Assembly: GCA_007125835.1 (NCBI GenBank)
Contig: SLCJ01000270.1
Span: 1-28,456, forward strand
DNA length: 28,456 nt
Source of the DNA: Verrucomicrobiales bacterium
Lineage (GTDB): Bacteria > Verrucomicrobiota > Verrucomicrobiia > Verrucomicrobiales > SLCJ01
Reading direction: 5' to 3'
Numbering within the stretch: the first letter of the stretch is position 1; every line of letters begins with the position of its first letter. Made by a program: the position numbers and the translations under genes. Below the pieces are notes generated by a model that saw only the letters and a list, made by a program, of their open reading frames with translations, made no database searches and was not told where the DNA came from. This document shows positions 15,623-24,001 of the stretch, in pieces.

Positions 15623-15637
15623 GCCCGGCCACCGGGC
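15623..15637. repeat. GC-rich perfect hairpin upstream of the transposase start
   Basis: GCCCGG, CCA, CCGGGC: a perfect 6-bp stem with a 3-nt loop, 13 bp upstream of the transposase ATG. It could be a REP-like site or an operator for transposase control. No GTAG/GGAG guide tetranucleotide was seen beside it. Confidence 0.45.
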
Positions 15638-15642
15638 ACACG

Positions 15643-15669
15643 CAAATATAAAAAACTTACCAGGCCCTA
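15643..15669 (+). repeat. Short repeat flanking transposase, 5' side
   Basis: CAAATAT, nine bases, then ACCAGGCCCTA. It is related to 14226-14244, with two mismatches in the second block and a longer spacer. Confidence 0.4.
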
Positions 15670-15780
15670 AAGTCCCTTGGGTCTGTTGATTTCCGGTTGC
15701 AAGATGGGTGGTTCGCCGCTCCGTATTGGCTGCCTGAATTGAGGCACGGTGTGAATTTTCGTCCCAGCCCAGAGAAACCC

Positions 15781-17703
15781 ATGCTCGAACTGCGCAATTT
15801 ATTTCTTACAATTGACCGGGTCGATGATCCGCTCGATCTTTTGCATGATGTCTCGTTTCGAGCGCCTGGTGGTCATTTCATGGCGATTGTGGGAGCGAGC
15901 GGGTGCGGCAAGACCACCTTGCTCAAGACGATAGCCGGTCTGGCTCCTGAGACCTCGGGGGAGGTGCGCTGGAATGGCCGCAACCTGGCCACCGAGGGCG
16001 ATCTTTTGCCCAACGAGTTTGCTTATGTTCCCCAGTTCAGCATTGCCTACGAGCAGCTCACGGTGGAGGAGAGCGTCGAGAGCGCGGCCCGTCTGCGGGT
16101 GCGGTGCCGCACGCGCGAGGAGGAGGATGCGATAATCGAGAGGTCGCTTGAGGACACCGGCCTTGCTCCTATTGCTGGTCGTCGCGTGTCTGTGATTTCG
16201 GGTGGGCAGAAGCGTCGGCTGGGACTGGCGATGGAGATGGTTGCCGATCCAGCCCTACTTTTGTGCGACGAGGTTACCAGCGGACTGGACCCGAAGACCG
16301 AGCAGGAGATTGTGCGCTTGATGCACACGCTTTCGCGCAAGGGCGACCGCCTGGTGGTGAATGTGACCCACAGCCTGGCGAATCTCGACCTGCATGATTC
16401 GGTATTGGTGCTGCATGCGGGGAAGCTAGTGTATCATGGCCCGCCGAAACTGATGTCCCATTATTTTTCGGTGGCCCATCCCGAGGAGATATACAAGAGG
16501 CTGGCAAACCGGGATCCGGAGAAATGGCACCGTTCCTGGTGCAAACACCGCCCGTTCTACTATGAGGCGATGGGCCTTGAGCCGCCCGTAAAGGGGCACG
16601 AGCTTCCGGAGCACGCCACCACGGCATTGGAGGAAGCCGTGGCACCGCCCGAAGAGGCCGAGGTTCCGGTTGCTCCGGCTCCGTCGCCTGCGAGCGGGGC
16701 AGTCGACGCCCCACCGGCAGTCGTCGCTCCCTCCGTCCCGGCGGAAAAGGGCAAAATCGTGGCCCCTGATGGCAAACCCGAGCCAGATGCAGATGCAGCC
16801 GCACCTTCCGCCGTGGATCGCCAGTCGGGTCACAGCAAGCACAAGGTGCCACCCTCCCCCGGATTGATTGCGCAGACACTCCATCTGTTCGGGCGGCGCT
16901 GGCGGATCTTTTTCCGTGACCGCACCCAACTGTTCCTTCATGTGGCGATCTTGTTCGGATTTCCGGCGCTGGTTACTTTGTTTGCGGTGAACGCGCCTCC
17001 TTCGCCCAAGGTCATGACCGGCGTGGACGCCGGGGCGCTGGATTTCGCCATCCAGCAGCGTGATGTCTTCCTCAGCCAGCTTGTGGCCGGCGGGTTTGCC
17101 TCCGGTCTGATCATGTTCCAGGTCATTTTGCTCACGCTGATGGGATCGAACAACTCCGCCCGTGAGATCGCCGGCGAGCGAATGATTTACGAGAAGGAGA
17201 AACTGGCGGGGCTGCGTCCGTCGGCCTATCTGGCGAGTAAGATGGCTTTTTTGGCGCTTCCGGTTTTGATGCAGGCGGTTTGGATGGGGCTTTTCGTGCA
17301 GATTTTCTGGCCATTTCCCGGGGAAATCACGAGCCATTTGGTCAGCTTGGTTGCGGTCACGGCGGCCATGACCGCCGTTTGCCTGGGTATCTCGGCGAAC
17401 ATGCGTTCCGCCGACCAAGCGAATTTGCTTTCGGTGTATTTGGTTGGCTTTCAGCTTCCGCTCTCGGGGATTCTTCTCGCGCTGCCGCAGTTTATCGAAA
17501 CCTTCGTGAGGCCCTTCATTTCGGCCTTCTGGAGCTGGTCGTCGTCCGTTGATGCCCTCAGCCGCGAGTATTACACCGCCGTGGACACGGTGACGGATAC
17601 GGCCTTGCAAAGTGCGCCAATCGGCCTTTTTGTGCTGGGGCTGCACATTGCCGTCGGCCTGTTTGCCGCCTACATCGGCAGCCGCAAGACATTCTGGGAC
17701 TAA
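15781..17703 (+). CDS. ABCG-like half-transporter (ATPase plus ABC-2 type permease)
   Basis: The 640-residue protein fuses an N-terminal ATPase to a C-terminal permease. Walker A is GASGCGKTT (38-46), the signature is ISGGQKRR (about 139-146), Walker B is LLLCDE with the following VTSGLD (about 159-170) and the H-loop is NVTHS (about 194-198). A Pro/Ala/Glu-rich linker (about 265-375) follows. The membrane domain (about 390-640) has six hydrophobic segments, including LFLHVAILFGFPALVTLF and GFASGLIMFQVILLTLM. NBD-before-TMD order and the 'EREKLAGLRPSAYLASK'-like cytosolic loop are those of the ABCG/White family, which export lipids or hydrophobic compounds; it would function as a dimer. The substrate is unknown. 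The ATG at 15781 starts the conserved strand MLELRNL; an in-frame start 84 bp upstream looks non-native. Confidence 0.93.
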   Translation: MLELRNLFLTIDRVDDPLDLLHDVSFRAPGGHFMAIVGASGCGKTTLLKTIAGLAPETSGEVRWNGRNLATEGDLLPNEFAYVPQFSIAYEQLTVEESVESAARLRVRCRTREEEDAIIERSLEDTGLAPIAGRRVSVISGGQKRRLGLAMEMVADPALLLCDEVTSGLDPKTEQEIVRLMHTLSRKGDRLVVNVTHSLANLDLHDSVLVLHAGKLVYHGPPKLMSHYFSVAHPEEIYKRLANRDPEKWHRSWCKHRPFYYEAMGLEPPVKGHELPEHATTALEEAVAPPEEAEVPVAPAPSPASGAVDAPPAVVAPSVPAEKGKIVAPDGKPEPDADAAAPSAVDRQSGHSKHKVPPSPGLIAQTLHLFGRRWRIFFRDRTQLFLHVAILFGFPALVTLFAVNAPPSPKVMTGVDAGALDFAIQQRDVFLSQLVAGGFASGLIMFQVILLTLMGSNNSAREIAGERMIYEKEKLAGLRPSAYLASKMAFLALPVLMQAVWMGLFVQIFWPFPGEITSHLVSLVAVTAAMTAVCLGISANMRSADQANLLSVYLVGFQLPLSGILLALPQFIETFVRPFISAFWSWSSSVDALSREYYTAVDTVTDTALQSAPIGLFVLGLHIAVGLFAAYIGSRKTFWD

Positions 17704-17789
17704 ATCCGACTGTCTTGCGTTTTTCCGCAACCCGTCATTGTCTTCCGTTTTTCACCAGACAGGCCATTACACCACTTTGCATACCTGCC

Positions 17790-18182
17790 ATGCCACGCCG
17801 CGCCCAGTCCAAAGTTCCCCTTCCCGCCATGCTCATCAGCGCTGGTGTCCTGCTTGTCCTTGCGCTGGGCGGTTGGTTTGCCTTAAACCGCGGCAGCGCG
17901 ATAGACTATCCGGCATTGAACATCAACGAGTTGCGCCACAACAGCCTGCAATTGCGCGACAACCGCTACAGCCTGGAGGGTGTGGTGAATCGCCGCGAGC
18001 GCGTAACCAATGCCGGGCAGATCATCTCTCTCAATGTCGCTACCAACGGCACGGAAACCCCGGTTCCCGTGTTGATTCCCGCAGGCATCCCCGGCCCGAA
18101 CATCGAATCGGGCTATCGTTTGCGACTTGTGGTCCGTATCAATCATGAGGGGATCCCCGAAGCTGAGGAAGTTCGATTCTGA
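17790..18182 (+). CDS. Uncharacterised membrane-anchored protein
   Basis: The 130-residue product has a basic N-terminus, one hydrophobic anchor (about 13-33, AMLISAGVLLVLALGGWFAL) and a beta-rich outer domain (about 50-130) with YSLEGVVNRRERVTNAGQII, VPVLIPAGIPG and YRLRLVVRINHEGI. The strand pattern could be an OB-fold, but no family is recognised. The ATG at 17790 is preferred over an upstream in-frame start because the basic residues then directly precede the anchor. It sits 86 bp after the ABC gene and 87 bp before the next envelope gene, so it may belong to either transcript. Confidence 0.7.
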   Translation: MPRRAQSKVPLPAMLISAGVLLVLALGGWFALNRGSAIDYPALNINELRHNSLQLRDNRYSLEGVVNRRERVTNAGQIISLNVATNGTETPVPVLIPAGIPGPNIESGYRLRLVVRINHEGIPEAEEVRF

Positions 18183-18269
18183 GGCTGCGACCCTGAGTCA
18201 CCGAATCTCTCCGCCATTCCGAATCATTTCTAACCCAGATCCAACGAGAAACCCGAACCCCATAAAGTC

Positions 18270-20216
18270 ATGAACCTTACTGGATTTCGAATCTTCGCCC
18301 TGGCCACCTTGCTGGCCTTTTTGGCACCGCTGCTTCACGCTCAGGTGTTGCAAGAGCCACGCTCGACCCCGGGTGGCGGCTCCCAGCAAGGGTCGAGCCA
18401 GTCCGGTGAATCCCGCGCTGGAGCCCGCCCGCTTTTGGGAGGTGACCTGCCGGTGATTGACACGGGTTCGGAGATTGCGGTGTGGGATGGGCAAGCGTGG
18501 AATCTGAACGAGACGCGCCTCAACGCCCAGTTCAACGCCTACCTGGCCTCCCCTGCGGCTGACTCTGAGGAAGACTTGGAATACCATGCCACCATGCGCC
18601 GCATCCTTGATCTGCTCAGCCCGACAAACCGGTCTGACGCAAACTACCGGGAGGCAATCAGCCTGCTGCCTATGGCCTCCTCGTTCCCACAGGACGGCGA
18701 TCAGTCCAACACCCTTCTCAACGCAGTGTATCGAGTTTTCCTCGCTCAGCGGCGGCAAGGCGACATCTCCCGGATGATCGACGATATGCGCACTCGTCAG
18801 GGCGAATTGCAGTGGCGTGGAGATTTGCGGGCGCAGGAGAGAGACCCCAATGCACGCCGCCGCCGACCTGGCAGCGGCGATGGTGAAAACGAGGGGGCTT
18901 CGGACCAAACCGGCACCGGCACCCGCAGCCTGGCCTACGAGGCAATCACCCGCGAGATTTTGGAAAACGAGGCGGCCATCAAAGCGAATCAGGCGGCGAT
19001 TCAAGTTGGCGACATTCGCGCGCGCACGGAATTCCAGCTCCTGCTGGCACAAATGTTCCTCCAGCGGCGATTCGAGCATGTTCTGATCGGGTGCGCATTC
19101 TACCTGCATTTGTTCACCGACGGCGAGGGCACGCTGCGCATTGAGGAAGGCAGCGATATCGGCCGCTTGTTTTCCGAGGGATTCGGTGGCAGTCCCACGG
19201 TATCCAGCCTCGAAGCCGCTGCACGCGACGCCATCAACCGCGCCGATTCGAATGTCCGCGCCTTCACATATCACGCCGCCTCCGACGAATTGTGGAGCGC
19301 CTACCAGCGCCTGCAGGAGGCTTTCGCCATCGGCGAATACCTACCCAGTGTGCGCACCGTTCCGACCGAAGACAAGCGGAGGCTCATTGATTTTTCGCGC
19401 GCGATGTTCCGTTTGACCAATGCGATCCAGGTTAAGGATTACGCCTTGGCTCAGGAGCTGGTCGATCAGCTGCGTGAAACCGCGCACGACTTTGATTCGT
19501 CCAAGCACCAGCAGGCCATCAGCGTCTATACGACCACCAGTGACATGCACCTCGGGCGGGCCGCAATTCTCCAGAGTGAGGGCCGCATCGAAGAGGCTCA
19601 GGATGAAATCCGCATCGCCATGGAAATCTGGCCCACAAATCCGGCAATCCGCGAGCAGGTCGCCCCCAGCATGGAGCAACTGACGATGAAAGGTCGGCTG
19701 ACGCAGGATTTCGACCGCCTTGTCAGCGAGCGCAATCTCCGTGCCATTTTCAGAGACAAAGAGCAGTATGCTGCGGCTCTATTTGACGATGAGGAGCGCC
19801 GCGACCAACTCAACCAGATCGTGGGCGACCTGATCAAGATCGACACCGCCATCGCCCAAAGCCGCGAGCTTGAGGCACGCAACATTCCGGGCGCGGTATA
19901 CACCGCGTGGGAGGAAATTCAGACGCTCGTGAGTGAATTCGGCGACGACACCGAGCTGAGAATTCGCGCCGAGGAATTGTCCACCCGGGCATCCGATTTT
20001 GTCAGTGCCCTGGACCGCGCCGAGCAGTTTCAGCGTTCCGGCAACACCGGTTCGGCGCTGACCTGGCTGATGCGTGCCCGCGAGATCTACCCCGACAGCA
20101 AGCGAGCCCGCGACGGCATTGCCAACGCGCTCGACACGGTGCTGCCACGTGACGGGGCTTTCGGAGAGGAATCCACGGTCGGCGTCAACCGCCCGGGCGA
20201 GGATCCATTCCGTTGA
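18270..20216 (+). CDS. Exported helical-repeat (TPR-like) protein of unknown function
   Basis: The 648-residue protein begins with a signal peptide (IFALATLLAFLAPLLHAQ). A Gly/Ser-rich stretch follows (32-55). The rest is mostly helical. Segments such as YALAQELVDQLRETAHDFD, AAILQSEGRIEEAQDEIRIA and GNTGSALTWLMRAREIYPDS have the spacing of tetratricopeptide repeats. A charged low-complexity insert lies near 190-215. TPR proteins in the periplasm usually scaffold complexes; no partner is evident. The gene stops 10 bp before glnD, so it is very likely co-transcribed with it, although no known pathway links the two. Confidence 0.75.
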   Translation: MNLTGFRIFALATLLAFLAPLLHAQVLQEPRSTPGGGSQQGSSQSGESRAGARPLLGGDLPVIDTGSEIAVWDGQAWNLNETRLNAQFNAYLASPAADSEEDLEYHATMRRILDLLSPTNRSDANYREAISLLPMASSFPQDGDQSNTLLNAVYRVFLAQRRQGDISRMIDDMRTRQGELQWRGDLRAQERDPNARRRRPGSGDGENEGASDQTGTGTRSLAYEAITREILENEAAIKANQAAIQVGDIRARTEFQLLLAQMFLQRRFEHVLIGCAFYLHLFTDGEGTLRIEEGSDIGRLFSEGFGGSPTVSSLEAAARDAINRADSNVRAFTYHAASDELWSAYQRLQEAFAIGEYLPSVRTVPTEDKRRLIDFSRAMFRLTNAIQVKDYALAQELVDQLRETAHDFDSSKHQQAISVYTTTSDMHLGRAAILQSEGRIEEAQDEIRIAMEIWPTNPAIREQVAPSMEQLTMKGRLTQDFDRLVSERNLRAIFRDKEQYAAALFDDEERRDQLNQIVGDLIKIDTAIAQSRELEARNIPGAVYTAWEEIQTLVSEFGDDTELRIRAEELSTRASDFVSALDRAEQFQRSGNTGSALTWLMRAREIYPDSKRARDGIANALDTVLPRDGAFGEESTVGVNRPGEDPFR

Positions 20217-20226
20217 TTCCACAGCG

Positions 20227-22971
20227 ATGCCAGATGCCGCCAGCCAGCCGGAGGATTCCGCCTCCCCCGATCCCAGGGCGGTCCTACTGGCCGACTGTAA
20301 ACAGCGGCTTGCCGCTGGCCATGAGAACCTTCTCAAGCGCCATTTGGCGGGTGCCTCGGGAATCGATGTGGCTTCGTCCCGCGCCGATTTGATCGATTCG
20401 GTGCTCAGAAACCTTTTCGCCGCGACGATGCCGGAGCCGGAAGCAGGCACTCCGCCGCTGGCCTTGGTGGCCACGGGCGGATACGGGCGGGGCCTGCTCA
20501 ACCCCCACTCCGACATCGATATCCTGTTTCTCTACAACGCACGCAAACTGCCGCCGCCGCTGGAATCGGCGATCGGGGATATGCTCTACGTGTTATGGGA
20601 CACCGGGTTGAAAATTGGTCATGCGGTGCGTTCGATGCGCGAGGCGGTGTCCGCCGCCTGTGCGGATCCTCACATTCTCTCCGCCGCCATCGAGTCCCGC
20701 GCGGTTGCCGGTGAGGCGGCGCTTTGGAAAACGTTTCACCAGCGATTCACCCGGCAGTGCATACGCGGCGGCGAGGATGCTTATCTTGCCAACCGCTTGG
20801 AAGACATGAGGCTTCGCCACGAAAAAAGCCTCGACACCGTTTATGTTCAGGAACCGCAGGTGAAGAACGGTGTCGGCGGGTTGCGGGACCTGCACACGAT
20901 TTTGTGGATCACCTTCGTGAAATTCGGCTCGCTCGATTTGGAAGCGCTGGCCGCGCATGACGTCCTGCCCGCTTCGTCCATTGCCGAGCTGAAAGCCGCC
21001 TACGATTTCCTGCTGCGCGTGCGGACCGACCTTCACTTCGAGGAAAAGCGCGCGCGCGACACGCTCACTCTCTTCCTCCAGGGGGTTGTCGCCACCCATT
21101 TTAACTACCCGCAGCGTTCGATTCTCCGGCGCTGTGAGGCGTTCATGCGCGACTACTACAAGCACACGCGTTGCATTGCCCGTGGTGCGGCACAAGTCCT
21201 GGAAGCACTTGAAATCGAGCGCGTTCGTCGCACGCGCCGCCGCGGCCTTGTCTCGCTTTTCACGCGGGTGGCGGCGGCCCCTGCGCGGGAGGAGTTTGAC
21301 GGCTTTGTGGAGGAAGAGGGGCGGCTTCATCCGGCATCTCCGGGGATATTCGAAGAGGATCCGGGGCGGCTTCTGCGCGTGTTCGCCCACGCCCAGTTGC
21401 GCGACCTCACGCTGGGTCCGGCGCTCACCGACCTGATCCATGCCCACCTCCACCTGATCGACCGCTCGTTCCGTTATTTAAAATCCAACCGCCTGACCTT
21501 CGAGGGAATCCTCCGGCGCAGCGGCGAAGTGGCGCGCACCCTGCGCATGATGCACGCCGCCGGCGTGCTCGGGCGCTACCTTCCCGAATTCGGAGCACTG
21601 GACTGCCTTGTCCAGCATGAGTTCTTCCACCGCTATACTGCGGACGAACACACCCTTCGTGCCATCGAATACCTGGATGATGTGGCCACCGGCGGCGATC
21701 CTGCTGCAGCCCCGTTCCGCGCGATGTTCCAGGAAGTCGACAATCCGGAAATCCTCTACCTGGCGCTGCTCCTGCACGACACCGGGCGCGCCGAGAACGC
21801 TCGGCACCACGAGGACGCCTCGACCGAACTTGCGGCCAAAGTCGCCCGCCGCCTGCGCATCGAGGGCGGTCAGCGCCGCCTCCTTTTGTTCCTGGTCGAT
21901 CATCATCTCACGCTCTGGAAAACGGCCACCACCAAGAATCTTGACGACCCGGATGTGATTGATTCCTTTGCGCGCGTTCTTCGCCAGCGTGAGTATCTCG
22001 ACCCTTTGTTTCTTCTCACCTACGCCGATTCGCGGGCCACATCGCCCAATTCATGGAACAGCTGGAAAGCTTCGCTGATGTTCCGGCTGCACGAACACAC
22101 GCGGATTTATTTCGCCGACCGCGAGGGATTCCGACGCCGCCTGGCAATGCCCGACGCCGACCTGCGTGAGAATGTGGCGAAAAAACTGCCTGCGAATTTT
22201 GATGAGGAGATCGACGCCCATTTCCGCCTCATGCCGGAGCGCTATTTCAAAGTCCATCGTGCGGAAACCATCGCCGGGCACCTGCGTATCTTCCGCTCAT
22301 TCTACGAGAACCTACGCCGCGACGGAGAGGAGGCCTTGTTGCCCGCGTTCCTCTGGGAAAGTCGCCCCGAACAGGGATGTTCCAAGTTGAGCGTGGTCTC
22401 GTGGAACCGCAACCTGCTCCTGGCGCGAATCGCCGCCTGCCTTGCCGCCCGCGACATCAACATCCTCACCGCCGACATCTACACCCGTGAAGACGACCTC
22501 GCGCTCGATGTGTTCAGCGTCTGCACCACCCGCTGGGAACCGGTGACGAACAAGAGCACGCTCCGATTGTTCGAGCGCGACTTGAAGCGGGCCTTCACCA
22601 GCAGCGATTTCCGGCCCGGCGAGTGGTTCGAGCGCACCCGCGTGCGCCCGGGCCTCGACACCCGGCTGCCGCATTTCCCAACGCGGGTGTTTGTGTCCAA
22701 CGACGTCGTACCTGCTTCCACCTTCGTGGAGATCCAGGCGCTCGACCGCATCGGCCTGCTGGCCGATGTGTTCCATGTGTTCGGCGCGCTGGAAATCGAA
22801 GTGACCAGCGCCCGCATCAACACCACCCGTGGCGCCGCCATCGACTCGTTCACAGTAACCGATAAAATGAACCGGCAACTGACCCATCCCGCCCTTCTCA
22901 CCCGGCTGCAAGCCGACCTGGAGGCGCAAGTCGGCCTGCCCGGCTCCGATTCGCCGCAAATCGCCCCATGA
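20227..22971 (+). CDS. glnD: Bifunctional PII uridylyltransferase/uridylyl-removing enzyme
   Basis: The 914-residue product matches the length and domain order of GlnD. The nucleotidyltransferase domain carries GGYGRG (84-89) and SDID (95-98, metal Asp96 and Asp98). It is followed by the helical region with VKNGVGGLRDLHTI, an HD phosphohydrolase domain with HD at about 517-518 and a downstream RHHEDAS, and two C-terminal ACT domains (about 720-790 and 830-900, WNRNLLLARIAACLAARDIN and ALDRIGLLADVFHVFGALEI) that sense glutamine. GlnD uridylylates PII when nitrogen is short and removes the UMP when glutamine is high. The ATG at 20227 is chosen because upstream in-frame starts lie inside the preceding gene. 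No PII, amtB or glnA gene is in the window. Confidence 0.96.
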   Translation: MPDAASQPEDSASPDPRAVLLADCKQRLAAGHENLLKRHLAGASGIDVASSRADLIDSVLRNLFAATMPEPEAGTPPLALVATGGYGRGLLNPHSDIDILFLYNARKLPPPLESAIGDMLYVLWDTGLKIGHAVRSMREAVSAACADPHILSAAIESRAVAGEAALWKTFHQRFTRQCIRGGEDAYLANRLEDMRLRHEKSLDTVYVQEPQVKNGVGGLRDLHTILWITFVKFGSLDLEALAAHDVLPASSIAELKAAYDFLLRVRTDLHFEEKRARDTLTLFLQGVVATHFNYPQRSILRRCEAFMRDYYKHTRCIARGAAQVLEALEIERVRRTRRRGLVSLFTRVAAAPAREEFDGFVEEEGRLHPASPGIFEEDPGRLLRVFAHAQLRDLTLGPALTDLIHAHLHLIDRSFRYLKSNRLTFEGILRRSGEVARTLRMMHAAGVLGRYLPEFGALDCLVQHEFFHRYTADEHTLRAIEYLDDVATGGDPAAAPFRAMFQEVDNPEILYLALLLHDTGRAENARHHEDASTELAAKVARRLRIEGGQRRLLLFLVDHHLTLWKTATTKNLDDPDVIDSFARVLRQREYLDPLFLLTYADSRATSPNSWNSWKASLMFRLHEHTRIYFADREGFRRRLAMPDADLRENVAKKLPANFDEEIDAHFRLMPERYFKVHRAETIAGHLRIFRSFYENLRRDGEEALLPAFLWESRPEQGCSKLSVVSWNRNLLLARIAACLAARDINILTADIYTREDDLALDVFSVCTTRWEPVTNKSTLRLFERDLKRAFTSSDFRPGEWFERTRVRPGLDTRLPHFPTRVFVSNDVVPASTFVEIQALDRIGLLADVFHVFGALEIEVTSARINTTRGAAIDSFTVTDKMNRQLTHPALLTRLQADLEAQVGLPGSDSPQIAP

Positions 22972-23702
22972 ATTCCTCGCCCCCGCCCGATCGCGGTTCC
23001 GCCCCCTCCCAGACCGCACCGCCAGCCAACGCCCCGGCTCCGGAGGTGCGCGGCCCGTTGCCAGGTTGTATCATCGTCGGCGTCTGCGTCACGATTTTTG
23101 CGAGCCTGATCGTGTTCTCGTTCTGGACCGGCATCCGCCAGAGCCAAGCCATCGACGCCTTCACCGACAACGAACCCGCCCGGCTTCCCGTAGCACGGAT
23201 TCAAGACGAAGCTGTCGCCGCCGAACTTGATGCCGGGATCGCCACGCTGGCCCAAGCCTCGCGACAGGGCACCGTCACCGACCTGTTGATCGACAGCGAC
23301 GGATTGAACCACCTCATCGCCACGCGCTCCGAACTGGCCGAGATGCGCGGTCGTCTCCGTGTGCGGGAAATCGCCGGCGGCGCCATCACCTGCGAAATCA
23401 GCTTCCCGATCAACCGGCTGCCGTGGCAGGAGGGGCGGCGTTACCTCAACGGGCAACTCACCCTGATCCCCGAACTTGCGGACGGCGAGCCATTGTTCCG
23501 GGTCACCGGCATCGAGGTGCCCGGGCGCGATGTGCCGGATTGGTTCCAGGATCAGATTTCGTTCTACCACCTGATGGAGACATTTGTTCTCGACGAGACT
23601 TTCCAGCCCTACCTCCGGCAGCTCGCTGCTTTCCGCCTGGAGGAAGACCGCCTGCTGATCCGCACCAAGGGCTGGCTCGAAGGGCGCGGCCAGGCACCGT
23701 AG
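22968..23702 (+). CDS. Uncharacterised single-pass membrane protein, translationally coupled to glnD
   Basis: The 244-residue product has a Pro/Ala-rich cytosolic N-terminus (1-30), one transmembrane helix (about 33-55, GCIIVGVCVTIFASLIVFSF) and an exported domain with alternating strands (TVTDLLIDSDGLNHLIATRS, then CEISFPINRLPW and GEPLFRVTGIEVPGRDV). The domain looks like a small lipid- or ligand-binding beta fold, but no family is recognised. Its ATG overlaps the glnD stop (ATGA, 4 bp), implying translational coupling. It is the last gene of the plus-strand run; a terminator-like hairpin follows about 75 bp after the stop. Confidence 0.8.
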   Translation: MNSSPPPDRGSAPSQTAPPANAPAPEVRGPLPGCIIVGVCVTIFASLIVFSFWTGIRQSQAIDAFTDNEPARLPVARIQDEAVAAELDAGIATLAQASRQGTVTDLLIDSDGLNHLIATRSELAEMRGRLRVREIAGGAITCEISFPINRLPWQEGRRYLNGQLTLIPELADGEPLFRVTGIEVPGRDVPDWFQDQISFYHLMETFVLDETFQPYLRQLAAFRLEEDRLLIRTKGWLEGRGQAP

Positions 23703-23733
23703 TCCCAATGCCTTTAGGGATAGCGATAAAAAA

Positions 23734-23913
23734 CTATTCCCTGTTAGGCGCAAAGAGGTCCGCAGGGTGGAGCAGGAGGGTGGCTGTGAAAACACCCCCT
23801 TTTTCGCACATCACGGGGTCGATTCCCCCGTCCTCGCTCGTTCGAGACTCGTATTCGGTGGCTGAAAAACCCAGCGGTAAGTCGCCGCAGGAGGTTTCGA
23901 CTTTGTCAGCCAC
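23734..23913 (-). CDS. Possible small ORF (59 codons) inside the inverted-repeat segment
   Basis: Starting at GTG 23913, the translation is MADKVETSCGDLPLGFSATE, then YESRTSEDGG, IDPVMCEKGG and VFTATLLLHPADLFAPNRE. The frame stays open up to 23985, where a TAG ends it. Composition and codon use look like a real protein, unlike other short intergenic frames here, but there is no ATG near the beginning and no clear ribosome binding site. It is antisense to the terminator-like hairpin. It could be a fragment of a mobile element's gene or a structured RNA that is open by chance. Unknown function. Confidence 0.3.
   Translation of the reverse strand: MADKVETSCGDLPLGFSATEYESRTSEDGGIDPVMCEKGGVFTATLLLHPADLFAPNRE
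23778..23804 (+). terminator. Rho-independent terminator-like hairpin after the glnD run
   Basis: GGGTG, a 10-base loop, CACCC, then CC and five T. The short stem and large loop make it a weak candidate. It lies 75 bp after the preceding stop. Confidence 0.4.
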
Positions 23914-24001
23914 ACCAAACAGCTCGAAACCGCTGCCGTTTCCGGCAAATCCCCCCGATAGGACTTGCAGGTCATTTTGGAATCCCTAAATTCTCCGTCC
24001 G

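Larger units (their letters stand above)
23713..23990. repeat. 278-bp intergenic segment bounded by 9-bp inverted repeats (possible MITE-like element)
   Basis: TTTAGGGAT at 23713-23721 and its exact reverse complement ATCCCTAAA at 23982-23990 bracket nearly the whole gap between the two flanking genes (23703-24001). The interior has further complementary pieces (GGTTTCGA with TCGAAACC; GGTGGCTGA with TCAGCCAC) and is open in one frame on the minus strand. No target-site duplication was found. A chance origin of the inverted repeat cannot be excluded. Confidence 0.45.

Noticed and set aside
23716..23741. Hairpin AGGGATAG/CTATTCCCT as a terminator for the glnD run
   Set aside because: It needs a bulged base and has no T-run after it; the hairpin at 23778-23804 is the better candidate.
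22479..23795. Long minus-strand ORF of 438 codons
   Set aside because: It is antisense to the conserved ACT domains of glnD and the overlapping membrane protein gene.
23754..23845. tRNA-like pattern on the plus strand (GGGG-TCGATTC-CCCC resembling a T-arm, and an anticodon-like stem)
   Set aside because: The T-loop lacks one of the two T residues, the putative anticodon loop is too long and no 7-bp acceptor stem can be formed.
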